Positions 1 through 13,185 of a stretch of DNA of 64,000 nucleotides are shown here, piece by piece (position 1 is the first letter of the stretch; every line of letters starts with the position of its first letter). This DNA comes from Histidinibacterium lentulum. Lineage in GTDB: Bacteria; Pseudomonadota; Alphaproteobacteria; Rhodobacterales; Rhodobacteraceae. The position numbers and the translations under genes were made by a program. The notes below the pieces were generated by a model. The model made no database searches. It was not told the origin of the DNA and saw nothing but the letters and a program-made list of their open reading frames with translations. The stretch spans positions 124,001 to 188,000 of the forward strand of contig NZ_ML119082.1 in assembly GCF_003789055.1 (NCBI RefSeq), written 5' to 3'.

Positions 1-99
1 CTCGCATGGCCGCAGGTCACGATGATCCTGCTCGTGATCCTCGCGACCGTCGTGCTGTCCGAATGGGTGTCGGCACGGGTCAGGGCGGCGGTCATCTGA
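1..99 (+). CDS. phnE: C-terminal end of a PhnE-like phosphonate ABC transporter permease (5' truncated by the window)
   Basis: Frame 1 is open from the first base and stops with TGA at 97-99, giving 32 residues. The fragment has one hydrophobic segment (TMILLVILATVVL) followed by EWVSARVRAAVI, which matches the last membrane helix and short basic tail of PhnE permeases of the phosphonate importer PhnCDE. Only the tail is visible, so neither the upstream genes nor the EAA loop can be checked. Another importer permease with a similar tail is possible. Confidence 0.5.
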   Translation, partial: LAWPQVTMILLVILATVVLSEWVSARVRAAVI

Positions 100-169
100 C
101 CGCGCCGCCCCGTCCGCGCGATCCGCACCGATCCGTTCTCGAGCCGCTCCGAGGACCGCGGCCGCTCTC

Positions 170-841
170 CTAGAAATAGGCGAGGCGCTCGGCGGTGTGC
201 CGGTCGACCGCTTCCCGATAAAGGTCGACATCCTCCGCACAAAGGCCGAAGACCTTCTTTCGGTGGCTTTCGGTCACGTCAATGAAGGACGTGTTGGCCC
301 TCAGACTGGCTTCCCGATTCGCTCTGGTGTTCACGCGTGGCGCCCTGACCGAAAAATCGAAACTGAACTTGGCCGTGAACGCCTTCATGGACTCGTGCAG
401 CCGCTCGGTCAGAAAGACATGATCCATATCCCTGATAGATACGCCATCCAGATGCACTTTCTGGGCGTTCCCAATGTTGTCGCTTCGCGCGAAATCCACG
501 ACGTCCATTCGCCCCTCCTGAATCGCCCTGCCCTGCCAGGAGCGCCCATCGGCCGCCAGATGATAATACTGGCTGACCACGCGATCGACAGGATGACGAA
601 TGCACGTCAGGTAAACGGCATCGGGCAGCAGAGTCCTGTACTTCGTCACGAAGAAGTGGCCGAAAATGACCCTGTAATAGCTTCCGATGAAACCGATATT
701 CTCTGAAATCTCCGGCTGGACAGCCCTTGCGTAGCGATACTCCGGGTCATAATCCCAGAAAACCCGCCGCGCCGAAGAGAAATCGAAGGCATGTCCGAGC
801 GCCGTTCCAGCGGTCTTGGGAATATGGGCGAATACAAACAT
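170..841 (-). CDS. Sulfotransferase family protein (sulfotransferase-2 type)
   Basis: This 223-residue protein has the PAPS-binding 5'-phosphosulfate loop at its N terminus (FAHIPKTAGT) and a 3'-phosphate motif RHPVDRVVSQYY near residue 82. Both are typical of Golgi-type/bacterial carbohydrate sulfotransferases that move sulfate from PAPS to a sugar hydroxyl. It is the last gene of a minus-strand operon. Its ATG at 841 shares its A with the upstream TGA; a GTG one codon earlier (844) would give a GTGA overlap. The acceptor sugar is unknown; a polysaccharide or lipopolysaccharide is inferred from the neighbouring glycosyltransferase. GC is low for this genome. Confidence 0.75.
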   Translation of the reverse strand: MFVFAHIPKTAGTALGHAFDFSSARRVFWDYDPEYRYARAVQPEISENIGFIGSYYRVIFGHFFVTKYRTLLPDAVYLTCIRHPVDRVVSQYYHLAADGRSWQGRAIQEGRMDVVDFARSDNIGNAQKVHLDGVSIRDMDHVFLTERLHESMKAFTAKFSFDFSVRAPRVNTRANREASLRANTSFIDVTESHRKKVFGLCAEDVDLYREAVDRHTAERLAYF

Positions 842-2847
842 CACACGAGATCCCGACTTTCAAGCTGATCCGCCGTCTCCGCGCAGACCGCTCTCCAGCT
901 GTGCGATCCGGCAACGAAGACCCCGGCACGACGTGCTTCCAGATCCTCCACGCGGTCGAAGGCCGAATGAAGACCTCTGACGATATCGTCGAGACGGAGA
1001 TCCACCGGAATGAGGTTCGGCGATACCCGTGACAGCCGCTCCGCACTCCGATTATGGAAGGTATTGGTGATGACGAGAGCGCCCGCCGAAAGAAGCTCAT
1101 AGGGTACGACGCTGGGATGCGGCGCATACATCAGGCTCAGCCCTATATCGACATTCCTGACCGTCTCCATATACTCGGAGAACGGCAACCGATTCCGGAC
1201 AGTCAAGCTGTGATCGGGACCGAGGCTGATCGACTGCACTTCCGACAGAGACCCCAGGCCCAAGAAACTCCATGGCTTCTCGAGCTGCCGTTCCCTCAGG
1301 AACTGGCGAAGCGCCAGAACATTGATCTCGAAGATATTTCTACCTGCATGTGACTCGGGCCGCGCATACATGAAGAACAGCCCGTTCTGCCGGGCCTCGA
1401 TCGTCACCGGATCGAACCTCGGAACCACATGATCGAAGACGTGGAAGTCCGGCGTCTCGCCCGCGTCCATCCTCGAGAAGGCGCCGATTCTGTTGTCCCG
1501 GAAGAAATCTGCGAGAGGCTGAGAATTGAAGATCGGAAAGTAATCAAACGAATAACTCTGATCGCAGAGAAATCTCACCGAGTTGTACTCATAGAAGACC
1601 GGTTCATACTCCTGGATCAGAAAGCTGAAGCGTTTCTCGGTCGTCTGCGAAGCGATTTTCTTCGCAATGTACGTGTCCCAGGTGCTATAGGCCATGACCC
1701 GGTCGTTTCGGCCGACGTGAACCGCAGAATTCACGCTCTGGCTGGTGATCTTCCTGAAAATTGCGGTCGTCTCGGGGTCGTCTCTGTTGTGGTAGAGGAA
1801 GTAATCCAGGCCATCGTAGGCGCTGTTTCCCTTGACGATATTTATCGCCTTGCCCCGTCGCCCGAGCTCCTTGACGAGTTCAATCAGGCTCTTGTAGCCG
1901 GCGAACTCGATATCGGGATTGAGGTCGGGCAAGACGACGTGAATGACACGGTCGTTGCCGCTGCGTTCGACTATCCTCGCCCCCCTGATCTTGCTCTCGA
2001 GCTCGTCCACCCGACGTACCAGATCGGGAGCGGTGAGGTTCGGGACGCGAACCTCTATCGCTGATCGGAGCTTGTGGCGTCCCAGACGGCCTTCCGATTG
2101 ACCGGTAATGTAGTAATGATGAAAACCGCACAGCAGGTCGCCGTTCCTGACAGCGTTCCGAACGTCGTCATAGAACGCGAGATAGAAGGCCTCGTCAAAA
2201 TCCCGAACCGGTGAAAGACCGTTTCTCATTCCGTGGTTGAAGTAATCGACCAGGGCTTCGGAGCGCCTCGACTCTCGCAACTCCGGCCTCTGCTCCAGGT
2301 AGAAATCATGGTCGAAGACCAGAGAAACCATCTTGTAGAAATTCTCGGCCTGTTCCTCCTCCACACCATCAAGGACGATATAGCGCCTGGCGAGTTCATC
2401 GACGCTGAACTGGGGGAAGTACTCGATAAATCTTGCGAAATACCGTCCTTCCCTACCATGAATATGCAACCGGGCAGCTGGTGATTGATAGCAGACCGCC
2501 AGGTCGGTGTTTGGCAGCCGTCCTTCCTGACACCCGTAAAGCAGAAAGTGGACAAAACCCGAGACGAGATCTCCTGCCTCGATGGCTTCCCTGACATCCG
2601 TGTTCCGGGCCCGATAGCCGAGCTCGCTGAAGACGGGATTGGGGCTGCATGTCTGGAGCTCGGGGGTGCTCATGTACGTTTCCGCCAGCTCCAGAGCAGT
2701 GAGCTTCTCAGGCAGGGTCATGCCGGACTGCGCCTGAAGGGTCCTGCGGTCAAGCGACGGTGCTATGAGCGAAGCCACCTGATCCTGATCGCCAAGAAAC
2801 GTGCTTATTGCCTTCGTGACGCTTCGGATGATGTGAGGAGACTTCAT
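841..2847 (-). CDS. WsaF-like glycosyltransferase with N-terminal repeated module
   Basis: The 668-residue protein has a C-terminal half (about 298-660) that looks like the WsaF family of GT4-like rhamnosyltransferases, with FLIQEYEPVFYEYNSVRFLC as the hallmark. It should transfer a sugar from a nucleotide donor to a growing surface polysaccharide. The N-terminal half carries about three copies of a module of the form YL/FYD-DV-..GDL..GF.H(F/Y)...G..EGR (about 76-110, 178-212 and 217-254). I chose ATG 2847 because GGAAGAG lies just upstream; an in-frame start at 2949 would overlap the upstream sulfotransferase by 50 bases. It overlaps the next gene by one to four bases. Donor and acceptor are not known. 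Confidence 0.72.
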   Translation of the reverse strand: MKSPHIIRSVTKAISTFLGDQDQVASLIAPSLDRRTLQAQSGMTLPEKLTALELAETYMSTPELQTCSPNPVFSELGYRARNTDVREAIEAGDLVSGFVHFLLYGCQEGRLPNTDLAVCYQSPAARLHIHGREGRYFARFIEYFPQFSVDELARRYIVLDGVEEEQAENFYKMVSLVFDHDFYLEQRPELRESRRSEALVDYFNHGMRNGLSPVRDFDEAFYLAFYDDVRNAVRNGDLLCGFHHYYITGQSEGRLGRHKLRSAIEVRVPNLTAPDLVRRVDELESKIRGARIVERSGNDRVIHVVLPDLNPDIEFAGYKSLIELVKELGRRGKAINIVKGNSAYDGLDYFLYHNRDDPETTAIFRKITSQSVNSAVHVGRNDRVMAYSTWDTYIAKKIASQTTEKRFSFLIQEYEPVFYEYNSVRFLCDQSYSFDYFPIFNSQPLADFFRDNRIGAFSRMDAGETPDFHVFDHVVPRFDPVTIEARQNGLFFMYARPESHAGRNIFEINVLALRQFLRERQLEKPWSFLGLGSLSEVQSISLGPDHSLTVRNRLPFSEYMETVRNVDIGLSLMYAPHPSVVPYELLSAGALVITNTFHNRSAERLSRVSPNLIPVDLRLDDIVRGLHSAFDRVEDLEARRAGVFVAGSHSWRAVCAETADQLESRDLV

Positions 2848-2899
2848 CGTTTTTCTCTTCCTTGGACGACAACCGGCTGAGCGCCATGGATGCCGGCGT

Positions 2900-3667
2900 T
2901 CAAAGCATGTGAGAAATGCCGTTTTCGTTCGCGAAATGGACGACGTCATCGTAATTCTCGATGACGCTCGACAGATCGTCGCTCGTGATCTTCAGGTAGG
3001 TATCGCCCGCTTCCCAGGCTGACGCATCGACCCCGATGTGTTCCATGACGCGGCCGACGACAGAATCCCGGTCCGAGGCATAATCCTCGTAGGTGATGTC
3101 GAGCCGGCCTTCGAACCTCTCGGCGATCTTGTCCAGATAGCTGTAGTTGCGGTCTATGCCCTTCATCAGCTGGCGCAGTTCTTCGATGTTGACCTTGAAG
3201 CTTTCCTCTCTGAACGCCTTCAAAATCCCCGCGTCTTCCGCCGTCACATGCGCGGAGCTACTGCCCGGTTTCATCATGGCCGAGTACTCACGAAGCCGCC
3301 GCGCATTCAAGGCCGAGAGAGCCTGTTTCAATCTGTTCTGACGCCGCAGGCAGATGACTGCAGGCCGGTATTCATTGGCGACCTTGGCGAATCGCATCGG
3401 GGCAGTGAACTGCTCGCCCGTCCGGGTGACCTGAAACTTGAAGCCGCGTGACAGTCCGTCGGGCGGCTGCCCACCGTTCTTGAAGTGACCCCAGTAACGG
3501 CGCAGGAACTTGATCCTGTTATCGTCGGTCTGCTCCATTTCGCCGGGCAGGAACTTGTTCCCGAAGACCTCCGCTCGCATGAAGACCTGCGGATGAGACT
3601 TGAGATTTCCATAGAGCGCAGTCGACCCGCTCCGCGCCGTGAAGATCACTACGAAGGGCCTGGGCAA
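2900..3667 (-). CDS. Sulfotransferase family protein (Stf0/LPS-sulfotransferase-like)
   Basis: This 255-residue protein starts with FVVIFTARSGSTAL, a P-loop-like PAPS-binding motif of the kind seen in the Stf0/LPS sulfotransferase group. The C-terminal stretch YLKITSDDLSSVIENYDDV also resembles that group. It differs from both other sulfotransferases in the cluster. The start is a TTG at 3667, supported by AAGGAG about ten bases upstream. It lies 52 bases ahead of the glycosyltransferase start, in the same minus-strand unit. The acceptor is unknown. Confidence 0.7.
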   Translation of the reverse strand: MPRPFVVIFTARSGSTALYGNLKSHPQVFMRAEVFGNKFLPGEMEQTDDNRIKFLRRYWGHFKNGGQPPDGLSRGFKFQVTRTGEQFTAPMRFAKVANEYRPAVICLRRQNRLKQALSALNARRLREYSAMMKPGSSSAHVTAEDAGILKAFREESFKVNIEELRQLMKGIDRNYSYLDKIAERFEGRLDITYEDYASDRDSVVGRVMEHIGVDASAWEAGDTYLKITSDDLSSVIENYDDVVHFANENGISHML

Positions 3668-3768
3668 GTTCTCGGTCTCCTTGTTCGGCGGTGCGTGGCG
3701 CGCCGGGGCGCATTGAAGTTGACTCCGAAGTCGGCGCGGACAGTATCCGACGATCCGTGGTCAAGGGA

Positions 3769-4860
3769 CTAGACTGCAGCCCTGCTGACTTTTCTCACGA
3801 GCCGCTCGGCACGCTGGACCAACGGGCTCAAATTGCGATTTTCCACAGCGGCAGCCGAGAGAGCCGTCATTGCCACCTCGATCTCTTCGGGTGGCGGACG
3901 CCCGCTGATATCGAGGAACGGCAGATCCTTGGTCCTGCTGTGCCGAATGACTTCAAATGACTCGCCGAACATCTTGACGAGATTTTCATTGCCCTTCTCG
4001 AACCGCGGCGTGATCTGGGCAATCTGGGCGGTCGACAGGTAGGAGGCCGGCCTGCTTCGATCCCCGAAATCGATCGCTTTCAGCGTCGCCAGAAGAAGGT
4101 CGTTCTCTGCCACGGTCGGCTTGGTCCGGTTCAGAAAGTTCTTCATCCGTATGCTGCGCGCCGAGAGAGACGGGTTTCTGTCGGACGTTCCCGGTTCGAC
4201 AGGGGTTTTCTGCTCCGCGCCGACCAACGACGCCAGGGTCGCGAACAGATCGCAACCTATATCGCCTCCGACAAGCGCGGTCCGATCGTAGGCGCGAAAC
4301 ACGACCGTCTTGAAGGGGTGCCCCTTCAACGTGGTCAAAAGCCAGTCGTAATCGAGAAATCGTTTCCCTTCGGTCGCCCGCACGAAGAAGCTATCCGGAT
4401 TGACCCGCTGACCGCGCTTGACGCTTTGTCCAAGCGCGGACTGAACCTGGTCTACCTGGTTACGGACATAGAAGATGACCGAGACATCGTAACGATCTGG
4501 GGGAAACTCCGCGAAGAGACGCTGCCAGCTCCTGGTGCCGAAACCCGAGAAGAACTCGGAAGACAGGACCACGCCCTGCTCCGGCGGCAGACTGGCGATC
4601 TCTTCCAGCAGCCTTCTGTGCCGCAGGCGGAAAATGCCCTCTTTCGGATGGATGCGGTCGCCGGCCTCGGACGACAGGGCCCGCGCTGTGGCGGCCCCGT
4701 TCCCCGTCAACCGGTCCGGATTCGTGAAGACGCTGGCTCCCCCCGGATAGCTGAGGTGCAAGCTCTCGAGGGCCCTCGTTTCGAAGAACAACGCGTTCTG
4801 CGCCGCTGTCGTCCCGGTCTTCGGCGTGCCCGCGTGAATGATCAGCGGCGTCCGCTTCAT
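3769..4860 (-). CDS. Sulfotransferase-fold protein, distant
   Basis: The protein is 363 residues from the ATG at 4860. It opens with [20 protein letters not shown], the PAPS-binding loop of the sulfotransferase fold (PKTGTT). A second feature, [20 protein letters not shown] near residue 130, aligns with the usual 3'-phosphate RxP..S motif but is loose. The rest has no family I can name. An in-frame GTG at 4875 overlaps the upstream TGA (GTGA), so translation may instead begin five codons earlier by coupling. It is the second gene of the operon and is low in GC. Confidence 0.6.
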   Translation of the reverse strand: MKRTPLIIHAGTPKTGTTAAQNALFFETRALESLHLSYPGGASVFTNPDRLTGNGAATARALSSEAGDRIHPKEGIFRLRHRRLLEEIASLPPEQGVVLSSEFFSGFGTRSWQRLFAEFPPDRYDVSVIFYVRNQVDQVQSALGQSVKRGQRVNPDSFFVRATEGKRFLDYDWLLTTLKGHPFKTVVFRAYDRTALVGGDIGCDLFATLASLVGAEQKTPVEPGTSDRNPSLSARSIRMKNFLNRTKPTVAENDLLLATLKAIDFGDRSRPASYLSTAQIAQITPRFEKGNENLVKMFGESFEVIRHSRTKDLPFLDISGRPPPEEIEVAMTALSAAAVENRNLSPLVQRAERLVRKVSRAAV

Positions 4861-4871
4861 GTCCCGCCCAA

Positions 4872-5120
4872 TCACCTGAGAGAGACGGTCACTCGGTCGC
4901 TCTGTTTCTCGAGCTTGGAGATCGTCTTCAATGCCACGCGCTTCATGAATGCCTTGTCCGAAATCATCAACCGGATCTCCGCCGGGATATTGCCCTCTTC
5001 GTCCTGGCTGACGTGCTTGAATGCCTTGCGCATTGCCTTGGCAAGCTCGTTCGCAATGTAGCCCTGGCCGTCTGCGCCAGTCTCGTCAGCGTCGGTGCCG
5101 GACAGATCGTGTTCGGACAT
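4872..5120 (-). CDS. Small hypothetical protein heading the sulfotransferase operon
   Basis: This 82-residue protein is not recognised. The first 20 residues are acidic and rich in D, G and T ([17 protein letters not shown]). The rest is a probably helical basic segment ([21 protein letters not shown], then [18 protein letters not shown]). No signal peptide or membrane helix is visible. It starts at ATG 5120 behind AAGGCTAGGGA and its stop overlaps the next gene's possible GTG, so it is the promoter-proximal gene of the cluster. A regulator or partner of the sulfation enzymes is possible but unproven. Confidence 0.55.
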   Translation of the reverse strand: MSEHDLSGTDADETGADGQGYIANELAKAMRKAFKHVSQDEEGNIPAEIRLMISDKAFMKRVALKTISKLEKQSDRVTVSLR

Positions 5121-5330
5121 TCCCTAGCCTTTCGTGAAGGATCCCTGCGCGCCCTCGTGCCGCTTCCGCCCGCCCGTAATGCCGAGCCTCGAACTCTGTT
5201 ACCCAGTCGCCACATGCGGCACAAGCGTCCTGGGCCGTCGCAACGTTCGCCTTGCCGGGAAGCGGGTCCTGTATGTGACGGCCCGGCCCCGCCGCCGGCT
5301 CGCGGCACCGCCATCGAACCGGCCCTGGCG

Positions 5331-8038
<2,708 letters not shown>

Positions 8039-8042
<4 letters not shown>

Positions 8043-9076
8043 GCGAATCTCCTCGGCGCGAAGCCCGCCACCGCCTCGGCGATGGCGCGGATATGGTCGG
8101 GCGTCGTGCCGCAGCAGCCGCCGACGACGTTGACCAGCCCCTCGCGGGCGAACTCGGCCACCTGCCGCGCGGTGTCCTCGGGGCCCTCGTCGTATTCGCC
8201 AAAGGCATTGGGCAGGCCCGCGTTCGGATAGGCGCAGATCGCCACGGGCGCGACACCCGCCAGTTCCGCGAGATGCGGACGCATGGCGCTCGCCCCCAGC
8301 GCGCAGTTCAGCCCCACGGTGAAGGGCCGCGCATGGGCGACCGAATGCCAGAAGGCCGTGGGCGTCTGCCCCGACAGCGTGCGCCCCGAGGCATCGGTGA
8401 TCGTGCCGGAGATCATCAGCGGAAGCCGCTGCCCGGCCTCTGCGAAGGCCTCGAAACAGGCAAAGATCGCGGCTTTGGCGTTCAGCGTGTCGAAGATTGT
8501 CTCGATCAGGATCAGGTCCGCGCCCCCGGCGATCAGCCCGCGCACCTGCTGGCCGTAGGCGACGCGCAGATCGTCGAAGGTCACGGCGCGGAAGCCCGGA
8601 TCGTTCACATCCGGCGACAGTGACGCGGTGCGGTTGGTCGGCCCGATGGCCCCGGCCACGAACCGGGGCCTGCCGTCCTCGGCGGTGGCGCGGTCGAGCG
8701 CGCGGCGCACGACCCGCGCCCCCTCGGCGTTGAGGTCGTGCACGGCCTCCTCCATCCCGTAGTCGGCCTGGGCGATGGTGGTGGAGGAAAACGTGTTGGT
8801 CTCGACGATATCCGCCCCCGCCATGGCATAGGCGAAATGGATCTCCTCCAGCGCCTTTGGCTGGGTCAGGATCAGAAGGTCGTTGTTGCCCTTCTGCGGG
8901 TGGTCCGAATGATGGCGGCAGACGTGGCCCGAACCCTTGCCGGTATAGTCCTCCTCCGAGAGGCCCAGCGACTGGATCTGCGTGCCCATCGCCCCGTCGA
9001 GGATCAGGATACGCTCCTTCACGAGGGCGCGCAGCTCTTCGGTTGCGGGGGAGAACGGAAGGGAGAAGGGATGCAT
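8039..9076 (-). CDS. metH: Methionine synthase, homocysteine S-methyltransferase part (split MetH)
   Basis: The 345-residue protein is the homocysteine-binding TIM-barrel of MetH. It starts with the [11 protein letters not shown] motif and has the three zinc-ligand cysteines C258 (GLNCALGA), C321 and C322 ([12 protein letters not shown]). In this family the zinc activates homocysteine thiolate to accept the methyl from methylcobalamin. It ends in the linker sequence [13 protein letters not shown], and its TGA overlaps the ATG of the second metH gene, so the two are probably translationally coupled. It could be confused with BHMT/MmuM enzymes, but length, linker and partner argue for MetH. Candidate operators lie upstream. 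Confidence 0.93.
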
Positions 9077-9523
9077 CGGCCGGCCTTGTCGGGGTGAAGC
9101 GGCACCATAGCAGGACGAAACCCGGCGAAAAGTTCATAATCCTGCAGATGAACATGAGCGGCGTTCATGCCCCCCGCGCGACCCCGGCGCGGGGGATGGG
9201 CCGCGGGGCAAGCCGGGCCCATGGCGCTGGTGGCGCCGCCAAAGCCCGGCTCACGTGCCTCGCGTCGCCAGTGTCGCCCGGACCAATCGCGCTCCAATGG
9301 CGACCGGCCAGCCCGCCGCCCGTTCACCGCACCTGCGCGGAATCAAGGCCGCAGGCCGCCGCGCATCGCCGGGCCGCCCCGACGGCCCGGCGAGACGCCT
9401 TCCCGACGACTTGCGACCCTGACCGATCCGCCTCCGACCGGGACCAGGGTCACACCCGCCTTGCCGCCGCACCGGGCCTGGCCCAAGACTGCCACCCATG
9501 ACCGGCAGAGGGAGGGCAAACCC
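9077..9523. other. Intergenic stretch between metH and the aldo-keto reductase gene
   Basis: No gene is supported here. Besides the hexamer array at 9132-9168, it contains a strong hairpin at 9366-9393 with an 11-bp perfect stem and a six-base loop (CCCCGA). I looked for the cobalamin-riboswitch box and other riboswitch cores on both strands and did not recognise one. The reading frame that extends the aldo-keto reductase upstream to 9167 is rich in Pro, Arg and Ala and is not credible as protein. Confidence 0.5.
9132..9168. promoter_or_regulatory. Three alternating GTTCAT/ATGAAC hexamers upstream of split metH
   Basis: GTTCAT at 9132-9137, ATGAAC at 9148-9153 and GTTCAT at 9163-9168 form two overlapping inverted repeats sharing the middle copy, with start spacings of 16 and 15 bases. 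The array sits 56-92 bases upstream of the metH start. The arrangement suggests cooperative binding of a dimeric regulator. MetR- or SahR-like control would fit the gene, but I cannot assign the factor. Confidence 0.45.
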
Positions 9524-10486
9524 ATGGAGAAACGGCAGATCGGAGGCACCGGGATCACGGTCACGCCGCTCGGCTTCGGCGCGTCGGGCCTCGGCAGCAT
9601 GCCCGACACCTACGGCTATGCCGTGGACGAGACCCGCGCCGCCGAGACCCTCGCCGCGATCTTCGACGGTCCGGCAACCCTGCTCGACACGTCGAACGCC
9701 TATGGCTTCGGCCGCAGCGAGGAGCGGATCGGCGCCGCCCTCCGCGAGCGCGGCGGGCTGCCCGAGGGCTTCGTGCTCTCGACGAAGCTCGACCGGGACA
9801 TGGAGACCGGCCGCTTCGACGGCGACCGCGCCCTGCGCTCCTTTAAGGAAAGTCTTGCGCGTCTCGGGCTCGACCGGGTGCCACTCCTGCATCTGCACGA
9901 TCCCGAATATGGCCGCGACCTGTCGGAGATCACCGGCAAGGGCGGCGCGCTCGATACGCTCTTCCGGCTGAAGGAAGAGGGCCTCGCCGGGGCGGTCGGC
10001 CTCGCCATGGGGCGGCTCGACCTGATGGGGCAGCTCCTTCCGGACTGGCCGTTCGACGCGCTCATCAGCCACAACCGCTGGACGCTCCTGAACCGCTCTG
10101 CGGATGCTCTCCTTGACGCCGCCCAGGCCCGCGGGATCGCGGTCTTCAACGCCGCGCCCTATGCGGGCGGCGTGCTCGCCAAGGGCAGCGCCGAGATGCC
10201 CCGCGTGACCTATCAGGAAGCGGACGACCGGACGCTGGCCCCCGTCCGCGAGATCGAGAGGATCTGCGCCCGCCACGGCGTGGCGCCCGGGGCGGCGGCG
10301 CTGCAGTTCTCCCTGCGCGATCCGCGCGTGACCGCGACCATCGTCGGCGTCACGAAACCCGAACGCGTGCATCAGTCCCTCGCCTGGGCGGAGACCCCCA
10401 TACCCCAGGCCTTCTGGGACGACCTCGCGGCCTTCCGCCCCGCCCTCGACGATCCCGAGGCCAACCGGGACTACAAGCCCGGCTGA
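9524..10486 (+). CDS. Aldo/keto reductase
   Basis: The 320-residue NAD(P)-dependent oxidoreductase of the aldo-keto reductase family begins MEKRQIGGTGITVTPLGFG. The catalytic tetrad is visible as D and Y in DTSNAYG, K in LSTKLD and H in LLHLHDPEY. It resembles the D-threo-aldose/L-fucose or pyridoxal 4-dehydrogenase subgroup, so a sugar or small aldehyde is a likely substrate, but the exact one cannot be read. ATG 9524 has GGAGGG nine bases upstream. It is a single plus-strand gene, convergent with the alcohol dehydrogenase 19 bases downstream. Confidence 0.85.
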   Translation: MEKRQIGGTGITVTPLGFGASGLGSMPDTYGYAVDETRAAETLAAIFDGPATLLDTSNAYGFGRSEERIGAALRERGGLPEGFVLSTKLDRDMETGRFDGDRALRSFKESLARLGLDRVPLLHLHDPEYGRDLSEITGKGGALDTLFRLKEEGLAGAVGLAMGRLDLMGQLLPDWPFDALISHNRWTLLNRSADALLDAAQARGIAVFNAAPYAGGVLAKGSAEMPRVTYQEADDRTLAPVREIERICARHGVAPGAAALQFSLRDPRVTATIVGVTKPERVHQSLAWAETPIPQAFWDDLAAFRPALDDPEANRDYKPG

Positions 10487-10505
10487 CCCTCTCCGGGCAC
10501 GGGCC

Positions 10506-11626
10506 TCACGACCGGGCGAGGATCTCCCTCAGGTCCTCGTCGTGCAGCTCCGCCGGATTGGCGGCATAGGACGAGGAGCCCCGGGCATCTGCCGCCACGC
10601 GGGCATGATCCTCCGCGCGCAGCCCCAGATCCGACAGGCGTCTCAGCCCCAGATCGCGCGCCCAGGCCTCGAAGCCGCCGAGATCGCCATGGACCTCCGC
10701 GATCTGGCCGATCACCCAGTCGAGCCGCGCGCGCGCGGGCGATCCGGGCCGCACCCTCTCCCGGTTCACCCGCAGCACCGCCGGCAGGAGCGTGCCGCAG
10801 ATCGCGCCATGGGCGGCCCCGGTCAGGCCGCCGATCACCCCGGCGAAGCCGTGCACCGCGCCAAGCCCCGCATTGGCAAGGGCGATGCCCCCGACGAGGC
10901 TGGTCAGCGCCATGTCCTCCTCCCCGCCCTCGCCCGCCATCAGCCGCTTCAGCGCCGAAAGGACCCGGGGGATCGCCTCCCGACACAACGCATCGGTCAC
11001 CGGATTGGCGCGGGTGCAGACGAAGGGCTCGATCACCTGCGTGACCGCATCGAGGCCCGAGGCCAGCAGCACCGGGCGGGGACAGGAGGCAAGAAGGTCC
11101 GGATCGACGATCGCCAGCGCCGGGTACAGGCGCGGATCCCGCAGGCTGACCTTGCGCGCGGCCTCGGGGACCTGGATCACCGCGTTGCGCGTGACCTCGG
11201 ACCCTGTTCCGGCGGTGGTCGGGAGGGCCACGACCGGCAGCGGCGGCGCGTCGAGCGGCTTGCCCTCGCCCACCACCTCGAGATGGCGCAGCGCGCCATG
11301 GGGCGCGGGAAGGAGCGCCGCCAGCGCCTTGCCGTGGTCGATCACCGCGCCGCCGCCGATGGCGACGACAAGCTCCGGCGCGAAGGGTCGCGCAGCGTCG
11401 CAATCCCTCGTCAAACCCGGCAGATCGGGCTCGCCCCGCGCCACGATCTCCAGCACCTCGGCTCCCTGCCCCAGCGACCGAACAAGGGTGTCCGCAGCCG
11501 CCACCGAGGCGCTGCGCACCACGAGAACCCGCTCCGCCCGCGCCAGCGCAAAAGGGGCGGCCTCCGCCACCGTGCCGCGCCCGAACCGGATCGCGCCCGC
11601 GGTGGCGAAGCCGAAGGGCGCTATCG

Positions 11627-11630
<4 letters not shown>
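10506..11630 (-). CDS. Iron-containing alcohol dehydrogenase family protein
   Basis: This 374-residue group III dehydrogenase has the NAD-binding [11 protein letters not shown] (92-102) and the family motif [17 protein letters not shown] (137-153). Metal-site residues are D194 ([13 protein letters not shown]), H260 (GAVHGFAG) and H274 (AAHGAICG). The usual second histidine (DAxxHxxE) is Gln198. It starts at ATG 11630, overlapping the glpK stop (ATGA), so it is the last gene of the glycerol operon. A role in glycerol, glyceraldehyde or dihydroxyacetone redox is inferred from position. Maleylacetate-reductase-like enzymes are relatives. Confidence 0.82.
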
Positions 11631-13114
<1,484 letters not shown>

Positions 13115-13185
13115 GACCCTTCTCCTCCAGTCCGGTCCGATTAGTCCTTGCCTGACGGGTCTGCCCCATCCGGGGGGCAGTCGTC

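Noticed and set aside
5121-5330. A small minus-strand gene between metH and the sulfotransferase island (for example the frame containing [20 protein letters not shown])
   Set aside because: It has no start with an SD and no stop before it runs through the next gene in another frame; the pattern is suggestive but not supportable.
8043-9155. Extension of the large metH frame upstream to 9155
   Set aside because: The upstream part runs out of frame through the homocysteine-methyltransferase gene and is Arg/Gly/Pro-rich; the real start is ATG 8042 with its SD.
9077-9523. Possible cobalamin or SAM riboswitch ahead of metH
   Set aside because: No B12 box, SAM-II or SAH core could be matched on either strand; only a simple hairpin and the hexamer array were found.
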